Counted from the stretch's first letter, positions 17,293 to 25,762 are shown. The stretch: 64,000 bases of DNA from Paenibacillus sp. HW567 (GCF_000374185.1 NZ_KB910518.1:5784886-5848885); one strand, 5' to 3'. Program-made: numbers and translations. Notes: generated by a model not told the origin, from the letters alone.

Positions 17293-17315
17293 CATACATT
17301 CTCCTCTCATTTGAC

Positions 17316-17332
17316 TTTGACTTTATTTGACC
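17316..17332 (-). promoter_or_regulatory. CtsR operator overlapping the hsp20 transcription start
   Basis: On the minus strand the site reads GGTCAAATAAAGTCAAA, a perfect match to the CtsR heptad direct repeat RGTCAAA-NAN-RGTCAAA. It lies just downstream of the -10 box, where bound CtsR would block initiation. A third GTCAAA follows immediately. Confidence 0.9.
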
Positions 17333-17341
17333 TATGGCTTT

Positions 17342-17370
17342 ATTATAATCCCCTCGCGGGTACATAACAA
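17342..17370 (-). promoter_or_regulatory. Sigma-A promoter of hsp20
   Basis: Minus strand TTGTTA (17365-17370) and TATAAT (17342-17347) are separated by 17 bases. The CtsR operator sits 10-26 bases downstream of the -10. Confidence 0.8.
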
Positions 17371-17378
17371 AACCCGTA

Positions 17379-17421
17379 TAAGCCGAAAAACCGGAGAAAT
17401 CCGGTATTTCAGCTTATTTTT
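17379..17421. terminator. Bidirectional-looking terminator of the GNAT gene
   Basis: AAGCCGAAAAACCGGA and TCCGGTATTTCAGCTT form a long stem with two mismatches around a GAAA loop. A T-rich run follows on the plus strand, and TTTTTC interrupts the minus strand. It separates the GNAT gene from the hsp20 promoter. Confidence 0.7.
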
Positions 17422-17448
17422 CTGCATAAATTTTGGGATTATTAACGT

Positions 17449-17465
17449 TTTGACCTTTTTTGACC
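17449..17465 (-). promoter_or_regulatory. Second CtsR operator
   Basis: The minus strand reads GGTCAAAAAAGGTCAAA, a perfect RGTCAAA-NAN-RGTCAAA. It lies about 80 bases upstream of the hsp20 -35 box and immediately past the GNAT stop codon, so it is either an upstream auxiliary CtsR site or controls a second promoter. Confidence 0.85.
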
Positions 17466-17466
17466 T

Positions 17467-18021
17467 TTAATGAATATATCGCTCCCGATACTCCGTCTCC
17501 AGCATGCTCATCATCACCACATCATGGTACTCATGATTGTAGAAAAGCGCGTGGCGCCGCACGCCCTCCCGGACGAAACCGATCGACTCATACACGTGCG
17601 CGGCACGGTTATTATATGTATAGACCTCCAATTCAATACGGTGCAGATTCAAAATCCCGAAGCCGTAGTCCAGCATCAGCAGCAGTGCCTCCCGGCCGTA
17701 GCCTTGTCCCTGATGCCGCTCCTCCCCGATGGCGATCCGCAGATTAGCTGTGCGGTTATTGCGGTCCATATCCTGAATGGCGATGTCGCCGATGATCTCA
17801 TCATTCTCCTTAAGGGCAATCAGCAACAGCACCGAGCTGTCATCTCCGGGTTTGCGCTCAATATATGCCGCGATCTGCTCCTTGGTCATATGCTTCTGCG
17901 TCCCTGTTAGTCGGCGGGTCTCCGTACCATAGAACATGTGGTAGTACAGCTCGGCGTCTTCCGCGTTAAGCGGGCGCAGGTACACCCTTTGCCCTGATAA
18001 AAGTCCCGATTGCTTGCTCAT
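17467..18021 (-). CDS. GNAT N-acetyltransferase (RimJ/RimL-like)
   Basis: About 184 residues. The acetyl-CoA-binding motif is RHQGQGYGREALLLMLDYGF (R/QxxGxG/A), with NLHRIELEVYTYNNRAAHVYESIGFVREGVRRHALF afterwards, the pattern of the RimJ/RimL-type Acetyltransf_3 group. The substrate is not predictable. The start at 18021 (MSKQSGLLSG) has AGGAGATGAG upstream. It is divergent from the MocR-type regulator about 100 bases away. Confidence 0.88.
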   Translation of the reverse strand: MSKQSGLLSGQRVYLRPLNAEDAELYYHMFYGTETRRLTGTQKHMTKEQIAAYIERKPGDDSSVLLLIALKENDEIIGDIAIQDMDRNNRTANLRIAIGEERHQGQGYGREALLLMLDYGFGILNLHRIELEVYTYNNRAAHVYESIGFVREGVRRHALFYNHEYHDVVMMSMLETEYRERYIH

Positions 18022-18124
18022 ACTCTCATCTCCTGTCATTTATGTAGCTCTATGGTATTGCAGAACTGTATACTTGAAAATAGACAGAATCGTCTTTTTC
18101 CAAAGGACAGATGGGAGTATCCTC

Positions 18125-19552
18125 ATGCTGCTTGTGCCAACGCTCAGTGAAAACAATGGAATTCCATACTACATACAGCTCTATGATTATTTTAAAAAAG
18201 AGATCATCAGCGGTACGCTTCCGGCAGACTGCCGCCTGCCGTCGATTCGTGATCTGGCTGCCCAAATCCATATCAGCACCACTCCTGTAGAGCTTGCCTA
18301 CCAGCAGCTCATGTCCGAAGGCTTCATAACCAGCAAGCCGCGCAGCGGATACCGCGTCCAGAAGGTGCACCTGCTTAGCGAAATAGCGGAGGGTTTGGAG
18401 CGCCCTCCGCTGCCGCAAGAGCCCATTACCGCCCGCGATCCCCGGACATATGCTTATGATTTCCATATTTCGCGGAATGACTTCTCCCACTTCCCGCACA
18501 AAATATGGCACAGCCTCTACCAGGAGCAGCTAACGAACCCTGAGCTGCTGCAATATGGCGACCCGCAAGGCGAGCCTGCCCTGCGCCTAAGCCTTGCCGT
18601 CCATTTGCGGCAATTCCGCGGACTGCGCTGCACCCCGGAGCAGATTGTAATCGGCGGCGACCAGTATACGCTTTGCTCTCTTGTAGCGCTCCTCCTTCAG
18701 GAGAAGGCGGGGAAGCTCGCTATTGAAGATCCCGGCTACCACCTGCTGCCGGCCGCTTTTAAAAGACACGGATTTAATGTGATTCCCCTTCCGTTACAGG
18801 AGGACGGGCTTGATGTAGAGCAGCTATACTCAAGCGGAGCAAATTCCGTATACATCTCTCCCTCCCACCAGTTTCCCAGGGGCATGGTGATGCCGATTGC
18901 GAAACGGCTGGCGCTGCTGGAGTGGGCGCGGTCAAGCGGCGGCTATATTATCGAGGATGATTATGACGGCGAGTTCCGCTATCATGGCCGTCCCATTCCT
19001 GCGCTGCAGGGGCTGCTGGATAACAGTCCGGTGATCTACATGTGCAGCGCCGCCCAGTCGGTAGCTCCGGCGCTCTGCATTCATTATATGGTGCTGCCGC
19101 AGCAGCTTCTGCCGGACTATCACCGCCTGAAAAGCGAGCTGTACCTGGAGCACTCCGCCTCCCGGCTCCATCAGATTGCGCTGCACTATTTTATCGAGAG
19201 AGGGTATTTTGCCAAGCATGTGCGGCGGATGCGCCTGCTCTATCAGAGGAAACATGATCTTCTCCTGCACTCCATCCAGCAATATTTCGGGGAAAAGGCT
19301 GCCGTTTCCGGTCAAGGTGCCGGATTTCATCTTCTGCTCACGCTAAGAAGCGGCGGCAGTGCGCGCCGGCTTGCGGAGCTAGCAGGGACCGCAGGCATCC
19401 GCGTTACGCCAATGTCCTATACCTGGTGGAACGGGCCGGATAACGATGAGCCGGAATTTATTCTGGGCTTCGGCGGCATCGCCGAGGTAAACATAGAGGA
19501 GGGTATCCGGCGTCTGGCAGAGGTGTGGCTGGGCCAGATACCGGAGAGGTGA
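18125..19552 (+). CDS. MocR/PdxR family regulator (GntR HTH fused to aminotransferase-like domain) lacking the PLP lysine
   Basis: About 475 residues. Residues 1-75 are a GntR winged helix (YIQLYDYFKKEIISGTLPADCRLPSIRDLAAQ, then VELAYQQLMSEGFITSKPRSGYRV); the rest is a class I aminotransferase fold (VIGGDQYTLCSLVALLL, YISPSHQFPRGMVMP, IIEDDYDGEFRY). In MocR proteins the PLP Schiff-base lysine lies in a TFSK-S-L-x-P segment. Here that segment reads CSAAQSVAPAL, with Gln in place of Lys, so PLP may not bind covalently. The ATG at 18125 has GGGAG 8 bases upstream. Its target is probably the neighbouring GNAT gene or a distant gene. Confidence 0.88.
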   Translation: MLLVPTLSENNGIPYYIQLYDYFKKEIISGTLPADCRLPSIRDLAAQIHISTTPVELAYQQLMSEGFITSKPRSGYRVQKVHLLSEIAEGLERPPLPQEPITARDPRTYAYDFHISRNDFSHFPHKIWHSLYQEQLTNPELLQYGDPQGEPALRLSLAVHLRQFRGLRCTPEQIVIGGDQYTLCSLVALLLQEKAGKLAIEDPGYHLLPAAFKRHGFNVIPLPLQEDGLDVEQLYSSGANSVYISPSHQFPRGMVMPIAKRLALLEWARSSGGYIIEDDYDGEFRYHGRPIPALQGLLDNSPVIYMCSAAQSVAPALCIHYMVLPQQLLPDYHRLKSELYLEHSASRLHQIALHYFIERGYFAKHVRRMRLLYQRKHDLLLHSIQQYFGEKAAVSGQGAGFHLLLTLRSGGSARRLAELAGTAGIRVTPMSYTWWNGPDNDEPEFILGFGGIAEVNIEEGIRRLAEVWLGQIPER

Positions 19553-19739
19553 TTTTACTGAATGCCCTTTGGTTTTCTTTGTACAAATCTCTTATAGTTC
19601 TTAATGGATGGAATTTTTTTATGATGTGCTATTAGCTCTTTACCGCTGATGATCGGACGTATGGTTGGATGAGTTTTTCCTGCGTATGGCGACAAAATTA
19701 TTTTTCACTGCAGAATATGCCTTATGTGCTCGTCTAAAG

Positions 19740-19757
19740 TGCCGCGAAAGAGCGGCA
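19740..19757 (-). terminator. Candidate terminator of the WYL regulator
   Basis: TGCCGC and GCGGCA pair around a 6-base loop, followed by CTTT on the minus strand. It is close to the stop codon at 19765. The rest of the gap 19553-19739 shows nothing. Confidence 0.4.
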
Positions 19758-19764
19758 TGGATGT

Positions 19765-20772
19765 CTACTTAATCTTCGCAAGCATTTCAGTAAGCAGCTC
19801 CTTAACCGACTGGGCCAGCTCCGGCGGCTCCTGGACCGCAGCCTCATTGCAGAGGCCGATCACGAACCGGGCGAAGAACCGCAGGTCAGTACCGGGAATA
19901 TCCCCTTCCAGCCAGCCGGTCCCGTCTTCGCGGATATGGAGTAAGGACGACGACCACAGCTCGGCCTCGCAAGCCTGCACTCCCTCATTCGTCAGTTCAA
20001 TGTGCAAGCGGACCTGCTCCCGGTTCTTGGCTGTCTCCCGCCCCTGTATGTTATCCACTTCCTGTTCCAGTTCTCCCCCCTGCCCCACAGAATTGTATTC
20101 ATCTATATTTCCCAGATGCACATGCTGCAGATTCAGCGGCGCAAGCCCGGAGGTGTCGTTCACCGCCGCATGCATCCGGTCACAGCGGAACACGCGGATG
20201 CCGCCCCGCAAGAAACAATAGGCCGGACAATACCACAGGCCGCTGCTGGCATAAATGCCGATTGGCTGTATTGCCCGCTCCATGCGTTTGCCCTTGGACT
20301 CATAATCAATCCGTAGCACTTTCTGGGCTGTAGCCGCCTCCAGCAGAATAGCGAGATACGGGAACTCCGCCTGTCTGGCCGGGGTCACGAAATCAATCCG
20401 GTTCTTTATCCCGTCAATACGGTCACGGACATCTCCGGGCATGTAATGATAGAATTTGCGCAAAGCCGACACGGATTCTTCCTTGAACGGCAGATAGCTG
20501 TAATGACGCAGGGCATGGCTGGCAAAAAAAATCGCCACCGCCTCCTCCTCGGTAAATGCAATCGGCGGGAGGATTCTCTCGTTCAGCACCTGATAGCCGC
20601 CGTGCGGTCCCACTTCAGAATACAGCGGGACGCCCAGCTCCCCAAGCTCCTGCAAATCTCTGAGGATGGTCCGTGAGGACACGCCGAACTCCTCCGCCAG
20701 CTCTTTGACCGTGAACTTGCGTTTGCGGTTGACGGTCATCATCAGGTCCAGCAGCCGTTTCGATTTAGACAT
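19765..20772 (-). CDS. YafY-type transcriptional regulator (DeoR-like HTH plus WYL domain)
   Basis: 335 residues. The N-terminal helix-turn-helix is KRLLDLMMTVNRKRKFTVKELAEEFGVSSRTILRDLQELGELGVPLYSEVGPHGGY, the standard YafY/YobV arrangement. The middle WYL-type domain (VLRIDYESKGKRMERAIQPIGIYASSGLWYCPAYC) is followed by a C-terminal extension. Such regulators often control a divergent VOC or PhnB-like gene, exactly as here, so local repression through the shared intergenic palindrome is likely. TGGAG lies 8 bases before the ATG. Confidence 0.9.
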   Translation of the reverse strand: MSKSKRLLDLMMTVNRKRKFTVKELAEEFGVSSRTILRDLQELGELGVPLYSEVGPHGGYQVLNERILPPIAFTEEEAVAIFFASHALRHYSYLPFKEESVSALRKFYHYMPGDVRDRIDGIKNRIDFVTPARQAEFPYLAILLEAATAQKVLRIDYESKGKRMERAIQPIGIYASSGLWYCPAYCFLRGGIRVFRCDRMHAAVNDTSGLAPLNLQHVHLGNIDEYNSVGQGGELEQEVDNIQGRETAKNREQVRLHIELTNEGVQACEAELWSSSLLHIREDGTGWLEGDIPGTDLRFFARFVIGLCNEAAVQEPPELAQSVKELLTEMLAKIK

Positions 20773-20800
20773 GGCATAACTCCATTTAATTTTTTATTTA

Positions 20801-20815
20801 TGACAATAGTTGTCA
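20801..20815. promoter_or_regulatory. Palindrome TGACAATAGTTGTCA, candidate operator of the WYL regulator
   Basis: A perfect 6-bp inverted repeat with a 3-base centre, in the 118-base gap between the divergent regulator and the VOC gene. A TATAAT for the minus strand lies beside it. The position suits autoregulation and control of the VOC gene. Confidence 0.6.
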
Positions 20816-20890
20816 CTATTATACCCTACAATGAACTCATAGCCCAGCAATACGGGGCAAATTCAACAGACAGTAGGGAGAGATTAGAAT

Positions 20891-21319
20891 ATGACATTAG
20901 AACTGAATGCCTTTATTCTGCTTGATGGAACTGCACGACAAGCGATTGAATTTTATCAGGAGGTGCTGGGGGCAAAGCTGCTCTTCAAGCAAACCGTCGG
21001 AGAAGGGCCGCAGAATCCCCTTTCACCGATGTCTGAGCAAGAGAAGGCACTCATTGCCCATTCGGTGCTGCGGGTGGGAGAGACGAACTTTTTCGTAGCC
21101 GATTTGGAGGAGGGACAGGTGTTACGCCCGGGCAATGGCATCAACATCTGCATTACGGTAGACAATGCGGGAGAGGCAGAGCGGCTGTACCACGCTTTAC
21201 AAGAAGGCGGGCAAGTGGACATAGAACTCGGCCCCGTCTACTTCAGTCCCGCTTACGGCATGGTCACCGACAAGTTCGGCGCGACTTTTCAGGTATTTAC
21301 AAAGCGGGATAGTGAATAA
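20891..21319 (+). CDS. VOC family protein, PhnB-like
   Basis: 142 residues with the PhnB/3-demethylubiquinone-9 methyltransferase-like VOC pattern: LNAFILLDGTARQAIEFYQEVLGAKLLF at the start, the strand MSEQEKALIAHSVLRVGETNFFVADL, and AYGMVTDKFGATFQVFTK at the end. The family has no settled function in Bacillota. AGGGAGAG precedes the ATG. It is divergent from, and probably controlled by, the WYL regulator. Confidence 0.85.
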   Translation: MTLELNAFILLDGTARQAIEFYQEVLGAKLLFKQTVGEGPQNPLSPMSEQEKALIAHSVLRVGETNFFVADLEEGQVLRPGNGINICITVDNAGEAERLYHALQEGGQVDIELGPVYFSPAYGMVTDKFGATFQVFTKRDSE

Positions 21320-21393
21320 CCCCCAAAATGGGGCGGCGGGCTTGATGAGGAATCCGCTATCCTAGCCTCAGCAGGAACATCAACGCCAAATAA

Positions 21394-21440
21394 CGAAGGG
21401 AAACAAGACTACGGCTTGCCCGTGATCTTGTTTCCCTTCG
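21394..21440. terminator. Strong hairpin between convergent VOC and GDPD genes
   Basis: CGAAGGGAAACAAGA (21394-21408) is perfectly complementary to TCTTGTTTCCCTTCG (21426-21440), a 15-bp stem with a 17-base loop. It lies between convergent genes and probably ends transcription from both sides, though no long T-run follows. Confidence 0.7.
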
Positions 21441-21462
21441 CCGCTTCATTAAGGGCTTGTCA

Positions 21463-22245
21463 TTAAGATAATGATGCATCTTTGGCTCTTTCCTGCTTCA
21501 GGCTCGCCAGATCCTGCACATTGCGTGCTGTAATGGATGCAACGCCAAGATCGGCATAATGCTCCATAAGCCGCGTCTCGTTCACGGTCCAGACATAGAC
21601 GGGAAGTCCATGAGCATGGGCGCGTTCCATAAACCATGAGGTCACAAATTCATGATAAATGTTGATCCCAAAACAGGAAGCCTCCTGCGCGTCCCGAAAG
21701 GTCATCTCAGCGGCTAACTCATATGGTGAAGCTCTGAAAAGCTGAGTGTCTGCATTAAGCAACTTCCTGAGCTGCGGTTGTCTGCGCTGCGCGAGCAGGG
21801 CACGCTCCCTTTCGCAGCCTGACAGAAAGACCTGTTCCTGCATATCCAGCCTGCGGACCAGCTCTGCGGCAGCTTCCACAGCTTCATCCACTTTCAGGTC
21901 GAGGTTGGCGGTTGCACCAGACGGCTTGACCAACAGCAGCATCTCTTCCAGCGTGCTGAAGGTCATGCTGCCTCTCTTACCGGCATAATCAACGACGACC
22001 TCCACATTCTGCAGCTCTGTATAGTTCGACTCCGAGATGATGATGCTCCGCCCTTCCACCGTGGTCCAGGCGTCATCGTGCGCCAGAATGGCGATTCCGT
22101 CCTTCGTCACCCGGATATCGTCCTCAAGGATATCCGCTCCAAGCTCAATACCCCTCCGCACAGATTCCAGGGTATTGTCCAGCGTATCCATGCAGCCGGT
22201 ATGAGCTGTAATAAGCGGGAATCGTCCCTTTCCTTTTGCCTCCAT
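21463..22245 (-). CDS. Glycerophosphodiester phosphodiesterase-like protein with altered active site
   Basis: About 260 residues with a GDPD TIM-barrel pattern: FPLITAHTGCMDTLDNTLESVRRGIELGADILEDDIRVTKDGIAILAHDD. In classical GDPDs the first motif is HRG followed by PENT, and here these read HTG and LDNT. The E-x-D motif and second His (LAHDD) are recognisable, and NLDLKVDE replaces the usual E-x-K. The substrate or mechanism may therefore differ. The start at 22245 is uncertain, as the frame extends to 22320. It is the last gene of the LacI/ABC/PHP operon, which suggests that it acts on the imported compound. Confidence 0.75.
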   Translation of the reverse strand: MEAKGKGRFPLITAHTGCMDTLDNTLESVRRGIELGADILEDDIRVTKDGIAILAHDDAWTTVEGRSIIISESNYTELQNVEVVVDYAGKRGSMTFSTLEEMLLLVKPSGATANLDLKVDEAVEAAAELVRRLDMQEQVFLSGCERERALLAQRRQPQLRKLLNADTQLFRASPYELAAEMTFRDAQEASCFGINIYHEFVTSWFMERAHAHGLPVYVWTVNETRLMEHYADLGVASITARNVQDLASLKQERAKDASLS

Positions 22246-22288
22246 CTCCGCACCCCCGTCTTGTTCTGTTATACAATCCATATAGGTA

Positions 22289-23281
22289 TTATTCGAAATA
22301 AACGGCATTCGTAAACGCAATCAGCGTTCGCACTCCCTGAATAACACCCCACATTTCGGCGCGTATCCACAGCAAGCCTTGAACGGAGATTTCAGTATGG
22401 AGCGGAAGATCATCCGGCAGTGCGGCGAACTCGGACAGTACTCCTGAATTGCTTTTCAGACTGATGGTAAAGGTTTGCTCCGGCAAATGCCAATGCTCAT
22501 GGCGGACGGTGAAATCCGCCTGAATCTGAATGGCCGCCAATGGCTCAGTTCCATCTAATCCGCTGACTACATCGCCGATTTGATGCACCTTTCCATTAAC
22601 GTTCACTTCAAGATCAAGCCTTGGTCCCAAGGTGACGGAGACACGGCCGGAGGACAAAGCCTCTATCGCCCGTTCCGTAAACGGCGCTTCCCCCTCTTCA
22701 ACCTGCAAGTAGGTCACAGACAACGGTTCACCCGCCGGCTCCTGGATATGCCAGTCGCGTCCCGATGTGGCGGCAATTCGGAAGCCCTCGTTCAATTTGT
22801 CCGTCCACAGCCGGTACGCACGGATATTGTTCTTCTTCACCGGCGCAAAGGTCGTGGACCAGACCTCGATATAATCAATCTCGCTCCAGTCGCTGATTTC
22901 AAATTCCCAATAGCATCCTGTACACATCGGGCTGCCCGGCCGAAACGGATGAGCCATGCCGGCAAGTCCCCCCTGCTTATGAACCTGGGCCAATCCGGCA
23001 TGGATATCTCCCGGTCCCACCTTGCGCCAATCCAGATTATCCTTGATCCCGATGGTAACCATGTGGCCGAAGAAAGTAGTCCATTCCATCCCGGAGATAA
23101 TTAGCAGCCCAGTCTCCCGTTCAACCTGCTCCGTATGCACAAGTCCGGCCATCGTATTGTGATCGGTCAGGGCAATGCAGTCAAAACCAAGCGACTTGGC
23201 TCCCCGGGCCAGCTCGGCCAAAGACTGCCTGCCGTCACTGTGAAACGTATGCGTATGAAGCTCACAGGCCAGCCAGGTCAT
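22289..23281 (-). CDS. PHP-domain metallohydrolase, CehA/McbA type
   Basis: 330 residues. The N-terminal PHP motifs are clear: LHTHTFHSDGRQSL, then CIALTDHNTMAGL, then ISGMEWTTFFGHMV. Further on, GMAHPFRPG and AATSGRDWH supply more metal-binding His/Asp positions. CehA/McbA relatives hydrolyse carbamate or phosphoester bonds. The C-terminal third is beta-rich and may be an accessory domain. It overlaps the upstream gene by 4 bases and is followed by the GDPD-like gene, so it probably hydrolyses something brought in by the adjacent ABC importer. Confidence 0.85.
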   Translation of the reverse strand: MTWLACELHTHTFHSDGRQSLAELARGAKSLGFDCIALTDHNTMAGLVHTEQVERETGLLIISGMEWTTFFGHMVTIGIKDNLDWRKVGPGDIHAGLAQVHKQGGLAGMAHPFRPGSPMCTGCYWEFEISDWSEIDYIEVWSTTFAPVKKNNIRAYRLWTDKLNEGFRIAATSGRDWHIQEPAGEPLSVTYLQVEEGEAPFTERAIEALSSGRVSVTLGPRLDLEVNVNGKVHQIGDVVSGLDGTEPLAAIQIQADFTVRHEHWHLPEQTFTISLKSNSGVLSEFAALPDDLPLHTEISVQGLLWIRAEMWGVIQGVRTLIAFTNAVYFE

Positions 23282-23751
23282 TGCGCCGCCTCCTCTTCCT
23301 GCCAGATTTGCAGCGAATATTCACAGTAATCGGTTACGACGGCATGCAGGCTTAATGTAACCTCCCACATACCCTTCCCGATCTCCCCGCAGACCAGACC
23401 GGGAGAAGCTTCATTGTTGGATAAATACAGAAGCTGCTCAGGATCATGCCGGTGCGCCGCGCCGCGGTGTCCATCCGGACCGTCAACCGATACGGTAAGC
23501 AAATTGTTCAGCGGCAAATACGATGCATAGCGCGCTTTGGCCTGTTCTTTGGTTTCCTCCTCAAAGTAGAGGTCAATGCTGCGCTCAATCATAGCTTTGG
23601 CCTTCTCTATATCCTCCAGTTGCTTGGGTCTGTAAGCAAAATTGATCCCTAACCGACCTCCCGCCGAAGTCAGGAAAAACCGGTACGTGATATGCGACTT
23701 CGAGCATGCAGGCGTCACTTTGCACAGTACATCCACAAATAACGTCTTCAT
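23278..23751 (-). CDS. Hypothetical protein of the ABC/PHP operon
   Basis: About 157 residues, starting MKTLFVDVLCKVTPACSKS. A predicted beta strand ITYRFFLTSAGGRLGINFAYRP is followed by an acidic helix (QLEDIEKAKAMIERSIDLYFEEETKEQAKARYASYL) and a second beta-rich half with DGPDGHRGAAHRHDPEQ. No family is recognised. Its ATG overlaps the permease stop (ATGA) and its stop overlaps the PHP start, so it is locked into this operon and is probably a partner of the PHP enzyme. Confidence 0.7.
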   Translation of the reverse strand: MKTLFVDVLCKVTPACSKSHITYRFFLTSAGGRLGINFAYRPKQLEDIEKAKAMIERSIDLYFEEETKEQAKARYASYLPLNNLLTVSVDGPDGHRGAAHRHDPEQLLYLSNNEASPGLVCGEIGKGMWEVTLSLHAVVTDYCEYSLQIWQEEEAAQ

Positions 23752-24593
23752 GACCGCCGCACTCCTTCCTCTTTGATCATGGACAGGACATAGAAGTAAC
23801 CGATAAACGAACATAACAGGAAGGTGAAGAAGGCCAAAGCTGCGGCAAGCTGACGGTCCTGGAAAACGCCGAAAACCTGCTCCATGGAGACACCGAGCAT
23901 TTGCGGAGCATTGGGACCCACCAGATAAGGTGCCGTAAAGGAGCCGATGACACCCATAAACACAAAGGTAACAGCTACAAGCAGCGTTTTATACGTCAAC
24001 GGAAGAATCAATTTGCAGAAAATTCTCAGCCGCCCTGCGCCGACATCCTTGGCGCTTTCAATGACGGAGTCCGGCACGGATGACAAAGCGGAACCCAGCA
24101 GCATCGTCGTAAACGGTACGTTGAACCATAAATTGGCGATAATAATGCCCTTCATATCATAAATAATCCGCGGAAAGCTCTCCTCTCCCAGATGGAACAA
24201 AATCCGCGACGCCCATCCATGGTTGCCGAGCAACTGAATCAGGCCGTAAGTTGCGATAACGGTAGGAATGAAGATCGGAATCATGTACATCCGGCGGATC
24301 CACCGCACGGCAAAGCCGTCGTTAAACCGCATATAGACCGCGAGGACATAGCTGATAGCCAGGACAAGCAGGGAAGAGATTACGGTGATCTCAAGGGTGA
24401 AGATAATGTTGGAACGCATCAGCTTATCCGTGAACAGGTATTTATAGTTGGAGAGGTCATAACCGCCCGTTTTATTTGTGAGACTTTCTTTCAAGGAGCT
24501 AATGATGGGCAGAACGACAATAAACACCAGAATCAAAAAGGAAGGGAGAACCAGGGAAATCCCCAGCAGCCCCCTTTTTACTTGTCTGCTCAT
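23748..24593 (-). CDS. ABC transporter permease (PotB-like)
   Basis: About 281 residues with six helices. It starts MSRQVKRGLLGISLVLPSFLILVFIVVLPI, and the ATPase-contact loop is VIESAKDVGAGRLRIFCKLILPLTYKTL. The pattern matches permeases of the polyamine/iron/phosphonate importer group. It is the partner of the 26886-27710 permease. The ATG at 24593 overlaps the binding-protein stop (ATGA), so the start at 24617 is unlikely. Confidence 0.88.
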   Translation of the reverse strand: MSRQVKRGLLGISLVLPSFLILVFIVVLPIISSLKESLTNKTGGYDLSNYKYLFTDKLMRSNIIFTLEITVISSLLVLAISYVLAVYMRFNDGFAVRWIRRMYMIPIFIPTVIATYGLIQLLGNHGWASRILFHLGEESFPRIIYDMKGIIIANLWFNVPFTTMLLGSALSSVPDSVIESAKDVGAGRLRIFCKLILPLTYKTLLVAVTFVFMGVIGSFTAPYLVGPNAPQMLGVSMEQVFGVFQDRQLAAALAFFTFLLCSFIGYFYVLSMIKEEGVRRS

Positions 24594-25762
24594 TGGGCAG
24601 CAACTTCGCTTTGCCATCTTTGATTGATATCTTTGCCCAGATCCCCGAGGCTGAATGTGCGGTAGCCTTCGGATACGCCTTTGAAGGAATCCTGAATGTC
24701 TTGCGGCATATTGGCCAGTTGAATGCCCGGGAAGCCCTGCATTTTGTTAACGACCTCCGTCTGCGCTTCAGGTGACAGTACGAAATCAAGGAATTTGTAC
24801 ACCGCGTCTTTCTTATCAGACAGCTTAGGCACCATCAGATAAGTAGGGCCGCCATTAAAGCCTGGGGTCACTTGCTGCATTTTGGTGGTAGCGGGCAGTT
24901 GTCCTTTGGCGATCTGATCCAGAACCATATCCGACCACGCCGGAATCATGTCTACTTCACCGCTGGCGAGCAGGTCGATGGTTCCCTGGTTTTTCTTCGG
25001 ATAAATACCTTTACCGTATACATATTTGCCCAGATCCTTCAGCAGATCAAAGCCTTGTGTCCACTGGCTCTCAATGCTTGGATCAGAGTTGTGGATGGCC
25101 TCTTCCGGCAGAAATTTGTAGATTGACGTAATAACAAACGAGCTGCCGGAGCCACCGGTGGATGGATCGTTGTAAGCAAATTTCTCCGGGTTGGCGCGAA
25201 TCCAGTCGTAGAGCTCGTCCAGTGTCTGTGGAGGCGTTTTGACTTTATCGCTGTTATACGCGAGCACCACTGCGGACGAACGGTATGGAACGGCCAAATT
25301 GGACACATCGTTCATGGTTTGCTGGTCTACATTCTTCAAGTTAGCAATCTGGCCGGTGCTGAGTGTATCCCACAGATCATCTTTTTTGCCTTTGGTGACA
25401 TCATCAATTGAGCTTTCATAGAGATCCACACCGCCGGAGCCTTTGCCGGCCTGTTTGGCGGCCATGATTTTATCGTAGGTAGGCTGTGCTGCTGTACCGG
25501 AAGCCACGTAGACGGGGTTAACCTTAATATCCGGGTTTTTCTCTTCAAACATCGGAATCAGCGTTTTCCATAAATCATCCACATTTTGCGAACCTGTGTA
25601 ATAGAAAGTGAACTCTGCCGCTTGGGCTTCGGGAGCTGAAGTGGAATTCGCGCCTCCGGCCGTAGCGGACTCGGCCTTCTTGTCAGACGCGCAGCCAGCC
25701 AGCAAAGAACCTGCCACAACCAGACTTGCCGTCAGGGATAGAGCTTTTTTCTTGTTCAACAT
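24590..25762 (-). CDS. ABC transporter substrate-binding lipoprotein (SBP family 1)
   Basis: About 390 residues beginning MLNKKKALSLTASLVVAGSLLAGC, with lipobox LLAGC. The mature part has AEFTFYYTGSQNVDDLWKTLIPMFEEKNPDIKVNPVY, LAVPYRSSAVVLAYNSDKV and AVYKFLDFVLSPEAQTEVV, typical of family 1 proteins for polyamines, iron or phosphonate-like solutes. The ligand is not readable from sequence. The ATG at 25762 fits GAGGAGG spacing; a TTG at 25768 is too close. It lies between the ATPase gene and a permease gene of the same importer. Confidence 0.9.
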   Translation of the reverse strand: MLNKKKALSLTASLVVAGSLLAGCASDKKAESATAGGANSTSAPEAQAAEFTFYYTGSQNVDDLWKTLIPMFEEKNPDIKVNPVYVASGTAAQPTYDKIMAAKQAGKGSGGVDLYESSIDDVTKGKKDDLWDTLSTGQIANLKNVDQQTMNDVSNLAVPYRSSAVVLAYNSDKVKTPPQTLDELYDWIRANPEKFAYNDPSTGGSGSSFVITSIYKFLPEEAIHNSDPSIESQWTQGFDLLKDLGKYVYGKGIYPKKNQGTIDLLASGEVDMIPAWSDMVLDQIAKGQLPATTKMQQVTPGFNGGPTYLMVPKLSDKKDAVYKFLDFVLSPEAQTEVVNKMQGFPGIQLANMPQDIQDSFKGVSEGYRTFSLGDLGKDINQRWQSEVAAQ

